DNA of 64,000 nt from Aestuariirhabdus sp049985285 (GTDB taxonomy: Bacteria; Pseudomonadota; Gammaproteobacteria; Pseudomonadales; Aestuariirhabdaceae): positions 744,001 to 808,000 of the forward strand of contig NZ_JBNIEU010000001.1 in NCBI RefSeq assembly GCF_049985285.1, read 5' to 3'. This document shows positions 26,011 to 34,355 of this stretch, in pieces. How positions within the stretch are numbered: the stretch's first letter is position 1; the number at the start of each line of letters is the position of its first letter. The notes under the pieces are model-generated. The model was not told where the DNA came from, did not search any database, and saw only the letters and a list, made by a program, of their open reading frames with translations. Both the position numbers and the translations under genes were made by a program.

Positions 26011-29000
26011 TCACGCCGCCCACCCACTCGACAATACCTCAGCCTGCTTCAACACCAACTCCACCGCCTCCGGTGCCTGATCGGGCGGATACTTGTATCG
26101 CTGTAGCGTGCGCCTCACGAGGATGCGTAGCTTGGCGCGAACGCTCTCGCGTACCTGCCAGTCAACGGTGGTGGATTTGCGCAGCTTGTCGGTGATCTCG
26201 ACGGCGATCTTTTTGAGGATTTCATCACCCAGCTGGCGTACGGCGCTTTCGTTGTTGGCCAGCGCATCGTAGAAGGCGATCTCGTCGGGATTGAGTCCCA
26301 GTGCGGCTTCGCGGGCCATCTCCTCCTGGAACTGCTTGGCCATGGCGATCAGCTCTTCGATCACCTGAGCGGTTTCGATGCCTCGGTTGTTGTACTTGCG
26401 CAGTGTCTCTTGCAGACGCTCGGCGTACTTCTTCTCCTGCACTACGTTGTTACGGGTCTTGGCGTGGATGTCGTCTTTCAGCAGTTTTTCCAGCAGTTCG
26501 ACGGCCAGGTTCTTGTAGGGCATCTGGCGCACGTCTTCTAGGAACTCTTCCGACAGCAGGCCGATATTGGGCTTGTCGAGACCGCAGAGGGCGAATACGT
26601 CAGCAACGCCTTCCGCCACCACGGCATTGTCGAGGATCTGCTTGAGGGCCGAGTTCTTCTCCTCCTCCGTCAGCTTGCGGTCCACGCTAGTGTGCTTGGT
26701 GATCGCGGCTTTCACTGCCGACAGGAAGGCGATCTCTTTGTGGTATTCGCGTGCGGCATCCAGCGTGCTGCAGAGCGAATACGCCTTGGTCAGCGCCAGC
26801 ACGGTATCGAGGAAGCGCTTCTTGCCGTCCTCCAGGCCGAGGATGTAGTTGGCCGAGGGGACCAGCAGTTTGTGAGCCTCCGTCTCAAACCCGCTGTAGT
26901 CGAAACCATCACCTTTCGGCCCCTTGGCGAACATGCCGTGGATGACATCGAGCTTCTCCAACAGAATGGCGAATGCCTCTTCGGCGCTGTGGGTCGGTGC
27001 CCCTTTGCCTTTGGAGTCGGTGTAGGTTTTGAGTGCCTGCTTCAGCTCGTTAGCGATGCCGATGTAGTCCACCACCAAACCACCGGGCTTGTTCTTGAAC
27101 ACCCGATTGACGCGGGCGATAGCCTGCATCAGGTTGTGGCCCTTCATCGGCTTGTCGACGTACATGGTATGACAGCAGGGTGCATCAAAGCCGGTCAGCC
27201 ACATGTCGCGTACGATCACCAGCTTCAGTGGATCGTTCACATCCTTGAAGCGCTTCTCCAGTCGCTTCTTGGTTTGCTTGTTGTAGATATGGGGCTGCAG
27301 CAGCGGCTTGTCCGATGCTGAGCCGGTCATCACGATCTTGATCGCGCCTTTCTCGGGATCGGTGTCATGCCACTCGGGGCGTAGCTCGACGATGGCGTTG
27401 TAGAGCTGTGCGCAGATATCGCGGCTCATGGCGACGATCATCGCCTTACCGTCCATGCTGGCGGTGCGAGTCTCGAAGTGCTCGACCAGGTCCTCGGCGA
27501 CCTGCTTCAGGCGCGGATCGGCCCCCACCAGTTTCTCCAACCGGCTCCATTCGCCCTTGGTCTTTTCGCGGGAGCTGACGTCTTCCTCATCCTCAACCAT
27601 CTCATCGACCTGTTCCGAGAGCTGCTCGATCTCGGCATGGTTGAGATCCAGTTTGGCCAGACGCGATTCGTAGTAGATCGGCACCGTCGCGCCGTCTTCG
27701 ACCGCATCCTGAATGTCGTAGATGGAAACGTAATCACCAAACACCGCACGGGTGTCCTTGTCCTCGCTGGCGATGGGCGTGCCGGTAAAACCGATAAAGG
27801 CGGCATTGGGCAGCGCATCGCGCATATGTTTGGCGTAGCCGAACTTGTAGCTGCCGTCCTGCTTCAGCGTGGCCTTCAGTCCGTACTGGCTGCGGTGGGC
27901 TTCATCAGAGATCACCACAATGTTGTGGCGCGCGTTGAGAGTCGGGTGATGGTTCTCCTCAGCCAGCAGTGCGAACTTCTGCACCGTGGTGAAGATGATG
28001 CCGCCGGATTCGCGCTCGGCCAGCAGTTGGCGAAGCTTGTCACGATCATCCGCCTGTACCGGCGTCTGCCGCAGCAGCTCTTTGGAGTCGGTAAAGGTCT
28101 TGAACAGCTGGCCGTCGAGGTCGTTACGGTCCGTCACCACGATCAGGGTCGGGTTGTTCATCGCCGGCTGCTGCAGCAACTTACCGGCATAGCAGCACAT
28201 GGAGATACTCTTGCCCGAGCCCTGAGTATGCCAAACCACACCGGCCTTTTTGCTTCCCGGCACCACTTCGCTGTTGTAGGTGGCCCGCCGTTCGGCAACA
28301 CCGTTCATCTCCTCGGAAGCGATCACCGTGGCCCTGACCGCCTCGCGCACGGCATGGAACTGGTGATAACCGGCGATCTTCTTGATCAGCTTGTCGGCGT
28401 CGGTCTCGAACAGCACAAAGTAACGGATGTAATCGAGCAGCAGCTCACGGTCGAAGAAGCCGCGCACCAGCGTCTCCAGTTGCCACTCCAGCAGCGGTTT
28501 GTCGTCTTCGTGCTTGATGGTGCGCCAGGGCATGAAGCGCTCCTGATTCGCCGTCAGCGAGCCGACACGAGCGGTATAGCCATCGCTGACCACCAAGGCT
28601 TCGTTGTATACGAACAGATCGGAGACCTCATCCTTGTAGGTCTGAATCTGGTTAAAGGCATCCCAAATGTCGGCGTTCTCTGCCGAGGGGCTTTTCAGCT
28701 CCAGCACCGCGATGGGCAGGCCGTTGATAAAGCAGATCACGTCGGGGCGGCGCAGCTGTTTACTGCCGGCAATGGTGAACTGATTGATAGCGCGGAAGCG
28801 GTTACTGTCGATGTTATCGAAGTCGATCAGCAGCGCGTGGTCGTGTACCACACGCTCCTCCCTCTCACCTTGGGAGAGGGCCGGGGTGAGGGTCTTGTAC
28901 TCGACCGGCACGCCCTCCAGCAGCAGGCGATGAAAAGCGCGGTTGCTCACCACCACATCAAGACTCTCCGGCTTCAGTACCTGAGCGATGGCCTGCTCAA

Positions 29001-29190
29001 TGGCACTATCGGGCAGGTGCCGATTGATGCGGCGAATACCCGCTTCCAGATCAGCCAGTAGCAAAACCTGATTGTAGTTCTGCCGCTCTGGCGTCGGTCC
29101 ATCATGGGCGATGTCTGGCCCGTGGGCGATCTCCCAGCCGTTCTCGGCAAACCACTCCAGGCAGAGCTGTTCCAGCTGATCTTCGTTCAT
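26011..29190 (-). CDS. hsdR: Type I restriction enzyme, R subunit (HsdR)
   Basis: A 1059-aa motor/nuclease subunit. The N-terminal nuclease core is PD-(D/E)XK: DVICFINGLPIAVLELKSP gives the E-x-K. The helicase carries Walker A VWHTQGSGKSISM, DEAH-type ISDEAHRSQYG, and the later GFDAPCCHTMYVDKPMKGHNLMQAIARVNRV. The C-terminal part is helical. Its N-terminal domain contains a translated palindromic repeat (residues about 99-113, see 28855-28893). It is the last gene of the seven-gene hsd operon and overlaps the RhuM/Fic gene by 4 bp. It restricts DNA together with HsdM2S. Confidence 0.97.
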   Translation of the reverse strand: MNEDQLEQLCLEWFAENGWEIAHGPDIAHDGPTPERQNYNQVLLLADLEAGIRRINRHLPDSAIEQAIAQVLKPESLDVVVSNRAFHRLLLEGVPVEYKTLTPALSQGEREERVVHDHALLIDFDNIDSNRFRAINQFTIAGSKQLRRPDVICFINGLPIAVLELKSPSAENADIWDAFNQIQTYKDEVSDLFVYNEALVVSDGYTARVGSLTANQERFMPWRTIKHEDDKPLLEWQLETLVRGFFDRELLLDYIRYFVLFETDADKLIKKIAGYHQFHAVREAVRATVIASEEMNGVAERRATYNSEVVPGSKKAGVVWHTQGSGKSISMCCYAGKLLQQPAMNNPTLIVVTDRNDLDGQLFKTFTDSKELLRQTPVQADDRDKLRQLLAERESGGIIFTTVQKFALLAEENHHPTLNARHNIVVISDEAHRSQYGLKATLKQDGSYKFGYAKHMRDALPNAAFIGFTGTPIASEDKDTRAVFGDYVSIYDIQDAVEDGATVPIYYESRLAKLDLNHAEIEQLSEQVDEMVEDEEDVSSREKTKGEWSRLEKLVGADPRLKQVAEDLVEHFETRTASMDGKAMIVAMSRDICAQLYNAIVELRPEWHDTDPEKGAIKIVMTGSASDKPLLQPHIYNKQTKKRLEKRFKDVNDPLKLVIVRDMWLTGFDAPCCHTMYVDKPMKGHNLMQAIARVNRVFKNKPGGLVVDYIGIANELKQALKTYTDSKGKGAPTHSAEEAFAILLEKLDVIHGMFAKGPKGDGFDYSGFETEAHKLLVPSANYILGLEDGKKRFLDTVLALTKAYSLCSTLDAAREYHKEIAFLSAVKAAITKHTSVDRKLTEEEKNSALKQILDNAVVAEGVADVFALCGLDKPNIGLLSEEFLEDVRQMPYKNLAVELLEKLLKDDIHAKTRNNVVQEKKYAERLQETLRKYNNRGIETAQVIEELIAMAKQFQEEMAREAALGLNPDEIAFYDALANNESAVRQLGDEILKKIAVEITDKLRKSTTVDWQVRESVRAKLRILVRRTLQRYKYPPDQAPEAVELVLKQAEVLSSGWAA
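28855..28893 (-). repeat. Palindromic repeat translated inside hsdR
   Basis: CCCTCTC...GAGAGGG plus the flanking GGGTGAGGG-type arm forms the common dispersed palindrome whose translation reads LTPALSQGERE. Here it lies in frame between GVPVEYK and DHALLIDFDN of HsdR, which are normally joined by a short unrelated stretch. Confidence 0.75.
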
Positions 29191-30248
29191 GCGTTTACTC
29201 CCTCTTCGGTGGAATCCTTGAGCAAAACAAAGTGCTCAACCAGACGAATCATTAGCTCCTTCTGGTCCGGCAGGCTTTCGGCTACCAGCAGCGCCAGGGC
29301 GACCAGAGTATTGTCGTTGATCAGCTGCTCAACCGGTTTGGCCAGCAGGTGCTGATTCAGCCGCAGATACCACAGGAACAGAAACGAGCCTGTCCGCTTG
29401 TTGCCATCGGCCAACGGGTGATTCGTGGCAGCTCCAGCGCATCCCTGCGCCCGCTGCATACCGTACATCCTGTACATAACTACAAAATACAACAGGTGCG
29501 CAGCACGGCTGGCCACATTGGGGTAGAACAGCTCGTCACCAAAGCCCTGTTCGATGGTCGCCAGCGCGGAGGCCAGGCCATCGCCCCGCAGCTTGCCGAA
29601 CAACTCGGTCGCTTCACCCTTGGCGATCAGGGTCTGCTGCAGCTGGGCAATGGCGGTCAGTACCTCCTCCAGCCCCAGGGACTGCATCTGGTTCTGTCTA
29701 ACGCCGACATCGGTCAGGCTCTGCTCGTCATAGCCCTGCAGCAGACTCCAGGAGCGGGCGTAGTCGCGGATCACATCCACCACCGCCTCCCCCGCAGGTG
29801 CCAGCAGTTGCTGGTTGCTCAGGGTGCGGGACAGCAGTGCCACCGCCTGTTCGAACTCGATTCCACGCTCAGTCAGACGCTGCTGATTGAGGGTGTAGCC
29901 CTGCACCAGATGCTGTTTGAGCACGCCAGTAGCCCATTGGCGAAACTGTGTAGCGCGCATGGAGTTGACGCGATACCCGACCGAGATGATCGCGTCCAGA
30001 CTGTAATGCTTGGTGCGATACCGCTGACCATGGTCGGCCATGTGTTCCAAAATGGAACATGTGGCCTGCTCGTCCAGCTCACCACTTTTGAAAATATTGC
30101 TTAAGTGCTTGGTGATGGCCGGGCGCTTAGTGCCAAACAGCTCGGCCATCTGCGCCTGACTGAGCCAGACGGTCTCTTGCTCCAATGCCACCTCAAGCCG
30201 AGCCTCTCCGTCACTGGAAGTGAAGATCTGGATCTTCGGGTCACTCAT
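29187..30248 (-). CDS. RhuM-family protein fused to a Fic/DOC-type domain
   Basis: A 353-aa protein. Residues about 1-150 are the RhuM/virulence-protein region: EVALEQETVWLSQAQMAELFG, KHLSNIFKSGEL, YSLDAIISVGYRV, FRQWATGVLK. The C-terminal third has the Fic/DOC active-site motif HPLADGNKRTGSFLF, matching H-x-x-x-(D/G)-G-N-K-R as in DOC-type kinases/AMPylases. The ATG at 30248 follows GAGAGG. It overlaps DUF6933-like by 8 bp and hsdR by 4 bp. Proteins of this architecture are often found inside type I R-M operons. The target is unknown; a back-up toxin triggered when restriction fails is a reasonable idea. Confidence 0.85.
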   Translation of the reverse strand: MSDPKIQIFTSSDGEARLEVALEQETVWLSQAQMAELFGTKRPAITKHLSNIFKSGELDEQATCSILEHMADHGQRYRTKHYSLDAIISVGYRVNSMRATQFRQWATGVLKQHLVQGYTLNQQRLTERGIEFEQAVALLSRTLSNQQLLAPAGEAVVDVIRDYARSWSLLQGYDEQSLTDVGVRQNQMQSLGLEEVLTAIAQLQQTLIAKGEATELFGKLRGDGLASALATIEQGFGDELFYPNVASRAAHLLYFVVMYRMYGMQRAQGCAGAATNHPLADGNKRTGSFLFLWYLRLNQHLLAKPVEQLINDNTLVALALLVAESLPDQKELMIRLVEHFVLLKDSTEEGVNA

Positions 30249-30831
30249 GGTTGGCCTCTCTGTTCTCATCGCGACTTGTCAAGCCTGAAAGCAGATCCAA
30301 CATCGCCTTCTGTGGCCAGAGGCAGCCCTGGCCTTTCACCGTGCGCGGTGTTTGCGCCATCCACGCGCCCTGGCGGTAGCCGGTGATCTCGGCGACGTTG
30401 ATGTTGTCGTAGTGCAATGCAAGCTCTATGTCCTGACCCATCCGGTTGAGCGTGCCTTGAACCGAGCGGTTGCACTGAGTGTCGATCTGCAACGGTCGCA
30501 AATGACGCTGTGCCGCATCAAGCTGCCCTTGTTTCGCGCCGCACTTGAGCAGTGTGTTCATCAGCGCATCCACAAAGCGGTCGTTCAGCTCGGCAAAGTC
30601 CGGTTTGGTCAGCGCAGGTAGTAACAGCGGAAAGCGGGTCCCATCGTGTACCAGCAGCACACAGTTGCGTCGCTGATAGGTCACCCGATTACCGTGCCAG
30701 CCGCTGAGCGGATTGGCATCCATAGGCTCTGCATCAAACAGCCAGGCGCTGCGTGGCGTCGATGGCAGCTGCCCCTGTTGATCCACAGGCAGGCGCTCGA
30801 ACAGCTTGCGCGTGGCGTGGAGCTGTATCAT
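30241..30831 (-). CDS. DUF6933-like protein in the R-M operon
   Basis: A 196-aa soluble protein that starts MIQLHATRKLFERLP and has WHGNRVTYQRRNCVLLVHDGTRFPLLLP, then CNRSVQGTLNRMGQDIEL. This pattern (IHATKKL...-NWYANLI...-NRSVLGSMND) is that of DUF6933, assigned from memory. The function is unknown. The product overlaps both neighbours (4 bp and 8 bp), so it is made together with the restriction enzyme. Confidence 0.6.
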   Translation of the reverse strand: MIQLHATRKLFERLPVDQQGQLPSTPRSAWLFDAEPMDANPLSGWHGNRVTYQRRNCVLLVHDGTRFPLLLPALTKPDFAELNDRFVDALMNTLLKCGAKQGQLDAAQRHLRPLQIDTQCNRSVQGTLNRMGQDIELALHYDNINVAEITGYRQGAWMAQTPRTVKGQGCLWPQKAMLDLLSGLTSRDENREANHE

Positions 30832-31559
30832 TGGATTACCTCGGCTGAACAGAACAAAGTACTACCCAACAACAATCCAATAGCCACCAACGCCATACCG
30901 ATGGGCAATGAAAATTCGAGAATAAACCAGCGCCAGCGTTGGCTAGCTTGTAGCATATCAAAGCCAGTTTCATACCTTTGTAATGCTGCCTCGATATGAG
31001 CTCCTTTATTGGATAGCTCTTCAATACGCTGCTTAATCAGATTTACAGCTGGCGGGATGTTTTTTGCGGAGGCACCGTCAAAATCAAGTTTATGCTCGTT
31101 CGCTAAATCACTGTCGAGGTACTGCTTGGTGTTTTCCATCCACCAGCCCGACAAAGTAGCTTGCTCTGGGCTATCAGCTCCAGCTTCCCCCTGTTCGCCA
31201 TCGTTCCAGATTGTATCGTTCTTCGGCTTCGGCAAAACCATACCGGTCAAGCGAAGGCGCCATTCGCAGAACTTATCCCAACCGCTCCATAGAAAGTGCA
31301 CAAACAAATAGCCAACACCGATCAACAACAGCCAATCAATAGCCGTCGACTTGATGCCCTTTAGTTTGATACCAACAAAGGATGACGCCTCTAAGTCGAT
31401 CCCTGTGGCTGCGAGCTTGTAGGTCAAGACTACGGCGCATAGCGCTATTAAGTTGCGCCGGATTCGCAGCGTGTTCTCATCAAAAACCTGCATGAAAGGC
31501 TCGGCGAACCATCTCTTCTTGTCCGCAACTAGGTCCTGCCATAGCTTTTCTGAACTCAC
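30828..31559 (-). CDS. Three-span membrane protein in the R-M operon
   Basis: A 243-aa protein with hydrophobic segments at about 35-55 (NLIALCAVVLTYKLAATGI), 76-95 (IDWLLLIGVGYLFVHFLW) and 210-235 (FILEFSLPIGMALVAIGLLL). Between the second and third is a charged cytoplasmic or periplasmic region with a predicted helical stretch (AVNLIKQRIEELSNKGAHIEAAL). No family recognised. Overlaps of 4 bp on both sides tie it to the DUF4268 and DUF6933-like genes. A membrane-embedded effector or sensor for the defence operon is possible but not shown. Confidence 0.75.
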   Translation of the reverse strand: MSSEKLWQDLVADKKRWFAEPFMQVFDENTLRIRRNLIALCAVVLTYKLAATGIDLEASSFVGIKLKGIKSTAIDWLLLIGVGYLFVHFLWSGWDKFCEWRLRLTGMVLPKPKNDTIWNDGEQGEAGADSPEQATLSGWWMENTKQYLDSDLANEHKLDFDGASAKNIPPAVNLIKQRIEELSNKGAHIEAALQRYETGFDMLQASQRWRWFILEFSLPIGMALVAIGLLLGSTLFCSAEVIQ

Positions 31560-32731
31560 TCAGCCACCTCGACACTAGGCGGCTCCGATTTCAGCTGCCG
31601 GTTTATTTTCTGCAGCGGCTTCTGCAGGGCGCTTTCCAGCTTGGTCATATGCTCCACCAACCACTGGATCATCTCCGGCCAGTTGGCTTTGTCGTAACCA
31701 TCGACTGGCTTGCTGTACTGGATGCGGCAGGCTTTCTTGTTGGGCAGGGGTGACCAGGCCAGCGCATCGCCAAAGGCGGCTTCAATGGCCTCTTTTTGCG
31801 CGGCCAGGTGGTTGAACACGATGGTGTTCACCTCCGCCTCGCTGCGCTGCAGGCTGAACTCCACCCGGATCTCGTTTTTGCCAAAGATCAGGTTGTAGGG
31901 CATGGAGCGGAGGCCAGACCCCGCGCTGAGCCAATGATCTTTTGAGGGGCTGATGTTGTTGTAGAGGCTGCAGGAGCTATGGCTGAAGGCATCCAGCGCC
32001 TGTTCCCAGAACGCAAGCCGCAGGGTATGGCGCTGCTTCTGCTCGGTGTCGGCGCTTTTCTCTTCCGCCTCTTTGGCCACCATGCCGATCATAAAGTCGG
32101 AGGATTCCGGCGTCGGTATGATCTGCTCGACGCTCAGGAACTGCTCGGAACCGGACTGAAACGGAGTGGCCTTGAAGCACTGGCAGGCGATGCCGAACTG
32201 GCTCAGCCAGAGCACGGTGTTGGTCACTTCCTTGCGGTAGCGGGCTGCCACAAAGATCAGGCGCTGGGTCTTGATGCGGTTGATCTGGGCGGCTTCCAGC
32301 CCGTCCACATCGAGGAACTCGATCAGGTTGTCAACGGCATTGGCGGCGGGCTGGCCGCTCTCCTGCGCCTTCTGGTTGAGGTAGCGCTGGTAGATGTCGA
32401 CCACTTGTTGTTTGCTGAGGTTGGCGCAGTAGCTGGCGTACTTGAGTGCCTGCCAGACCACATCGCGACCGGTGTCATCGAGTTTGTTTTCGATGATCAC
32501 CAGATTGCCCTCCTTGCCCAGCGCTAACAGGTCTAGGCGTTCGCGGGTATCGTCGAATCCGTCGAACTCCTTCTGGATGATCAGCAGCTCGTCGCCTTCG
32601 CCTTGCGCCAGCGCCTGGGGGCAGTTTTCCAACCACTCCTGCAAGTGTTTGCGCTCGGTAAAGCCCAGCTCGCCAAAGCGCTTAGCTTCCAGCGGCGCGA
32701 TACGGTTCTGCTGCGGATCGATCTTAAACAT
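31556..32731 (-). CDS. DUF4268 / PD-(D/E)XK nuclease-like protein
   Basis: A 391-aa protein. The N-terminal half has a restriction-endonuclease-like core: ERLDLLALGKEGNLVIIENKLD gives D...E-x-K, after WLENCPQALAQGEGDELLIIQKEFDGF. The C-terminal half fits DUF4268 (FWEQALDAF...SAGSGLRSMPYNLIFGKNEIRVEF). Such proteins frequently accompany type I methylase genes and may add a nuclease or DNA-binding function. It overlaps hsdS by 8 bp. Confidence 0.8.
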   Translation of the reverse strand: MFKIDPQQNRIAPLEAKRFGELGFTERKHLQEWLENCPQALAQGEGDELLIIQKEFDGFDDTRERLDLLALGKEGNLVIIENKLDDTGRDVVWQALKYASYCANLSKQQVVDIYQRYLNQKAQESGQPAANAVDNLIEFLDVDGLEAAQINRIKTQRLIFVAARYRKEVTNTVLWLSQFGIACQCFKATPFQSGSEQFLSVEQIIPTPESSDFMIGMVAKEAEEKSADTEQKQRHTLRLAFWEQALDAFSHSSCSLYNNISPSKDHWLSAGSGLRSMPYNLIFGKNEIRVEFSLQRSEAEVNTIVFNHLAAQKEAIEAAFGDALAWSPLPNKKACRIQYSKPVDGYDKANWPEMIQWLVEHMTKLESALQKPLQKINRQLKSEPPSVEVAE

Positions 32732-34355
32732 GGGCTACGTCCTGTAACTGGGTTTGCGCTTCGGGAAGAGTAAGTTCGCCGGAGAGGAGCTTGGGGAGCA
32801 GCGTGTCTCTCATCTCGGAAAGAATTCGCGACTGACGTACCAACGACTCAATCTGGAGATACAAGCCACTAACTTTCGCTGAGTAAAGCTCGATTACATC
32901 CGGTGCCGGAACAACTGCGGGGATAGCCTTGAAGTTCTTCTTACTGATCTCGGCGAATGTTGTGCCACTTGCTCGCCCTTTGATCTCATCCATCCGAGAT
33001 TCGCACCACTGAAGAACATACTCCGGCGTGAGGCGTTTATCGCACTTCATCGCTATGTAGCCTTGGTTGACCGCAACAGGGGTCTTTGCCAAGGCTAGAT
33101 AACCAACGGGAGCACGGGAAGACATCAGAACTGTATCCACGGGCAGCAGCCCCGAACTGATCTTGGCCAAGCCCACAGGGGTGATCTTTCGCTCGGTATC
33201 GATTAGCACTTTGTCATTCAGGCTGGAGAGGTCCTTCGGAGTCGTCCAGTGGATGTCACCGCCTTCCCAGAAATCGGGATTCTTGGTGGATGGGGTGCCA
33301 CCACCAACAACTGTAACCTCGTCTCCGATCTGGCTGACCTCCCACCCCTCCGGAATGAGGCGGCCCGCCCCTGGGCCGCCCCCTGCGGGCGCACCCTGTG
33401 CGTCCAAATTCGTTCCCGACGAATTTGTCTCCCCCAACTCACTCTCCTGCAACGCGGCAGGGAACAGCGCAGCGGTGGCTTGGAGTTCGGCGTACTGCTC
33501 GGGCTGTTCGGCGGCCATCTGGGCGAGTGGGTCGGGAGCGCCTGCGGCGGATGCGTCAGCATCAGGTAGAAAGCGCCCACTGATCACCCGCATGGCGGCC
33601 AGTTCACTGGCTATTGCTCCTGCATAGCCAGCACTCCCGACATCCCTGTCGGTCGCGGCCAGTATCTCCTCCTCCGTGACGTCGGGGTGCTCTTGCAGAT
33701 AGTGCTGACGCGCGGCGATCTTGGCCTTGACCGGTTCGAAATCGACAAACCAGCTCTTGAAGATCGCCTGCGCCATCTGTTCGAGGGTTTGGTTGATTTG
33801 GTGGTTGTTACGGATTTTGCTGTCGAGAGTGCCGAGTGTACTCGCGATGTTTTCTTGCTCATCCAATGGAGGTAGGACAATGCTCAGTGTTCTCTGAGAA
33901 GTTATGGGAACCTGATTTCTCGTCGTTTGGCTCATCACTGCGGCCAGTTGGTTCTGGAAATCTCGGCCAGAAAAAAATGCCGCTAAGTAACGTGGTAATA
34001 GCCTCGTGGTATCTAGGCGGTAGTGAGTTAAAGAGGTTCCAATCAGAACGCGCTCCTGAAGTTCAGGAACTATCGCCACCCTTCCTACCGTTGCATTGTG
34101 TGAGAGCAAAACATCCCCTGACTCGATAAAGCCAAAGGTAAACTTGTTCGCCTTTTCTTCATCTAGACGAGGCGCGGCATCTAGGTCGATATTGCCTGCA
34201 TCGTCTAGAAGTTTGGCTGTGAGGAAAGGCACCCCTTCATCACCAAATTCAGCCGCACGAGGGTACTTTGAGCCATGGTTACCGTCTTTCTGTATTTTGA
34301 TGGTACCGTTTTCGATCAATGATCTAATGGTCACACGTGGCCATTCAGCACTCAT
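32724..34355 (-). CDS. hsdS: Type I restriction enzyme, specificity subunit (HsdS)
   Basis: A 543-aa protein with two target-recognition domains: TRD1 (about 1-170) and TRD2 (about 330-510), each followed by a helical spacer (ENIASTLGTLDSKIRNN and LYSAKVSGLYLQIESLV). The ATG at 34355 lies within the end of hsdM (11-bp overlap); an upstream ATG at 34412 is embedded in hsdM and unlikely. The usual junction SELGE-IPEGWEV is interrupted by 24 extra residues encoded by a palindromic repeat at 33360-33432. The target sequence cannot be inferred. Confidence 0.93.
   Translation of the reverse strand: MSAEWPRVTIRSLIENGTIKIQKDGNHGSKYPRAAEFGDEGVPFLTAKLLDDAGNIDLDAAPRLDEEKANKFTFGFIESGDVLLSHNATVGRVAIVPELQERVLIGTSLTHYRLDTTRLLPRYLAAFFSGRDFQNQLAAVMSQTTRNQVPITSQRTLSIVLPPLDEQENIASTLGTLDSKIRNNHQINQTLEQMAQAIFKSWFVDFEPVKAKIAARQHYLQEHPDVTEEEILAATDRDVGSAGYAGAIASELAAMRVISGRFLPDADASAAGAPDPLAQMAAEQPEQYAELQATAALFPAALQESELGETNSSGTNLDAQGAPAGGGPGAGRLIPEGWEVSQIGDEVTVVGGGTPSTKNPDFWEGGDIHWTTPKDLSSLNDKVLIDTERKITPVGLAKISSGLLPVDTVLMSSRAPVGYLALAKTPVAVNQGYIAMKCDKRLTPEYVLQWCESRMDEIKGRASGTTFAEISKKNFKAIPAVVPAPDVIELYSAKVSGLYLQIESLVRQSRILSEMRDTLLPKLLSGELTLPEAQTQLQDVAHV
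33360..33432 (-). repeat. Palindromic repeat translated inside hsdS
   Basis: The segment contains CAAATTCGT (33405-33413) and ACGAATTTG (33419-33427) as a perfect 9-bp inverted repeat, then a smaller GCGCA...TGCG pair, then a GC-rich GCCCGC...GCGGGC pair. It adds 24 residues rich in Gly, Ala, Ser and Pro exactly between SELGE and IPEGW, so its length is compatible with the reading frame. Confidence 0.75.

Noticed and set aside
27478..29061. Long plus-strand open frame (527 codons) opposite hsdR
   Set aside because: It is the mirror of a certain gene; no ribosome-binding site and no recognisable domain. GC-rich third positions of hsdR keep the frame open.
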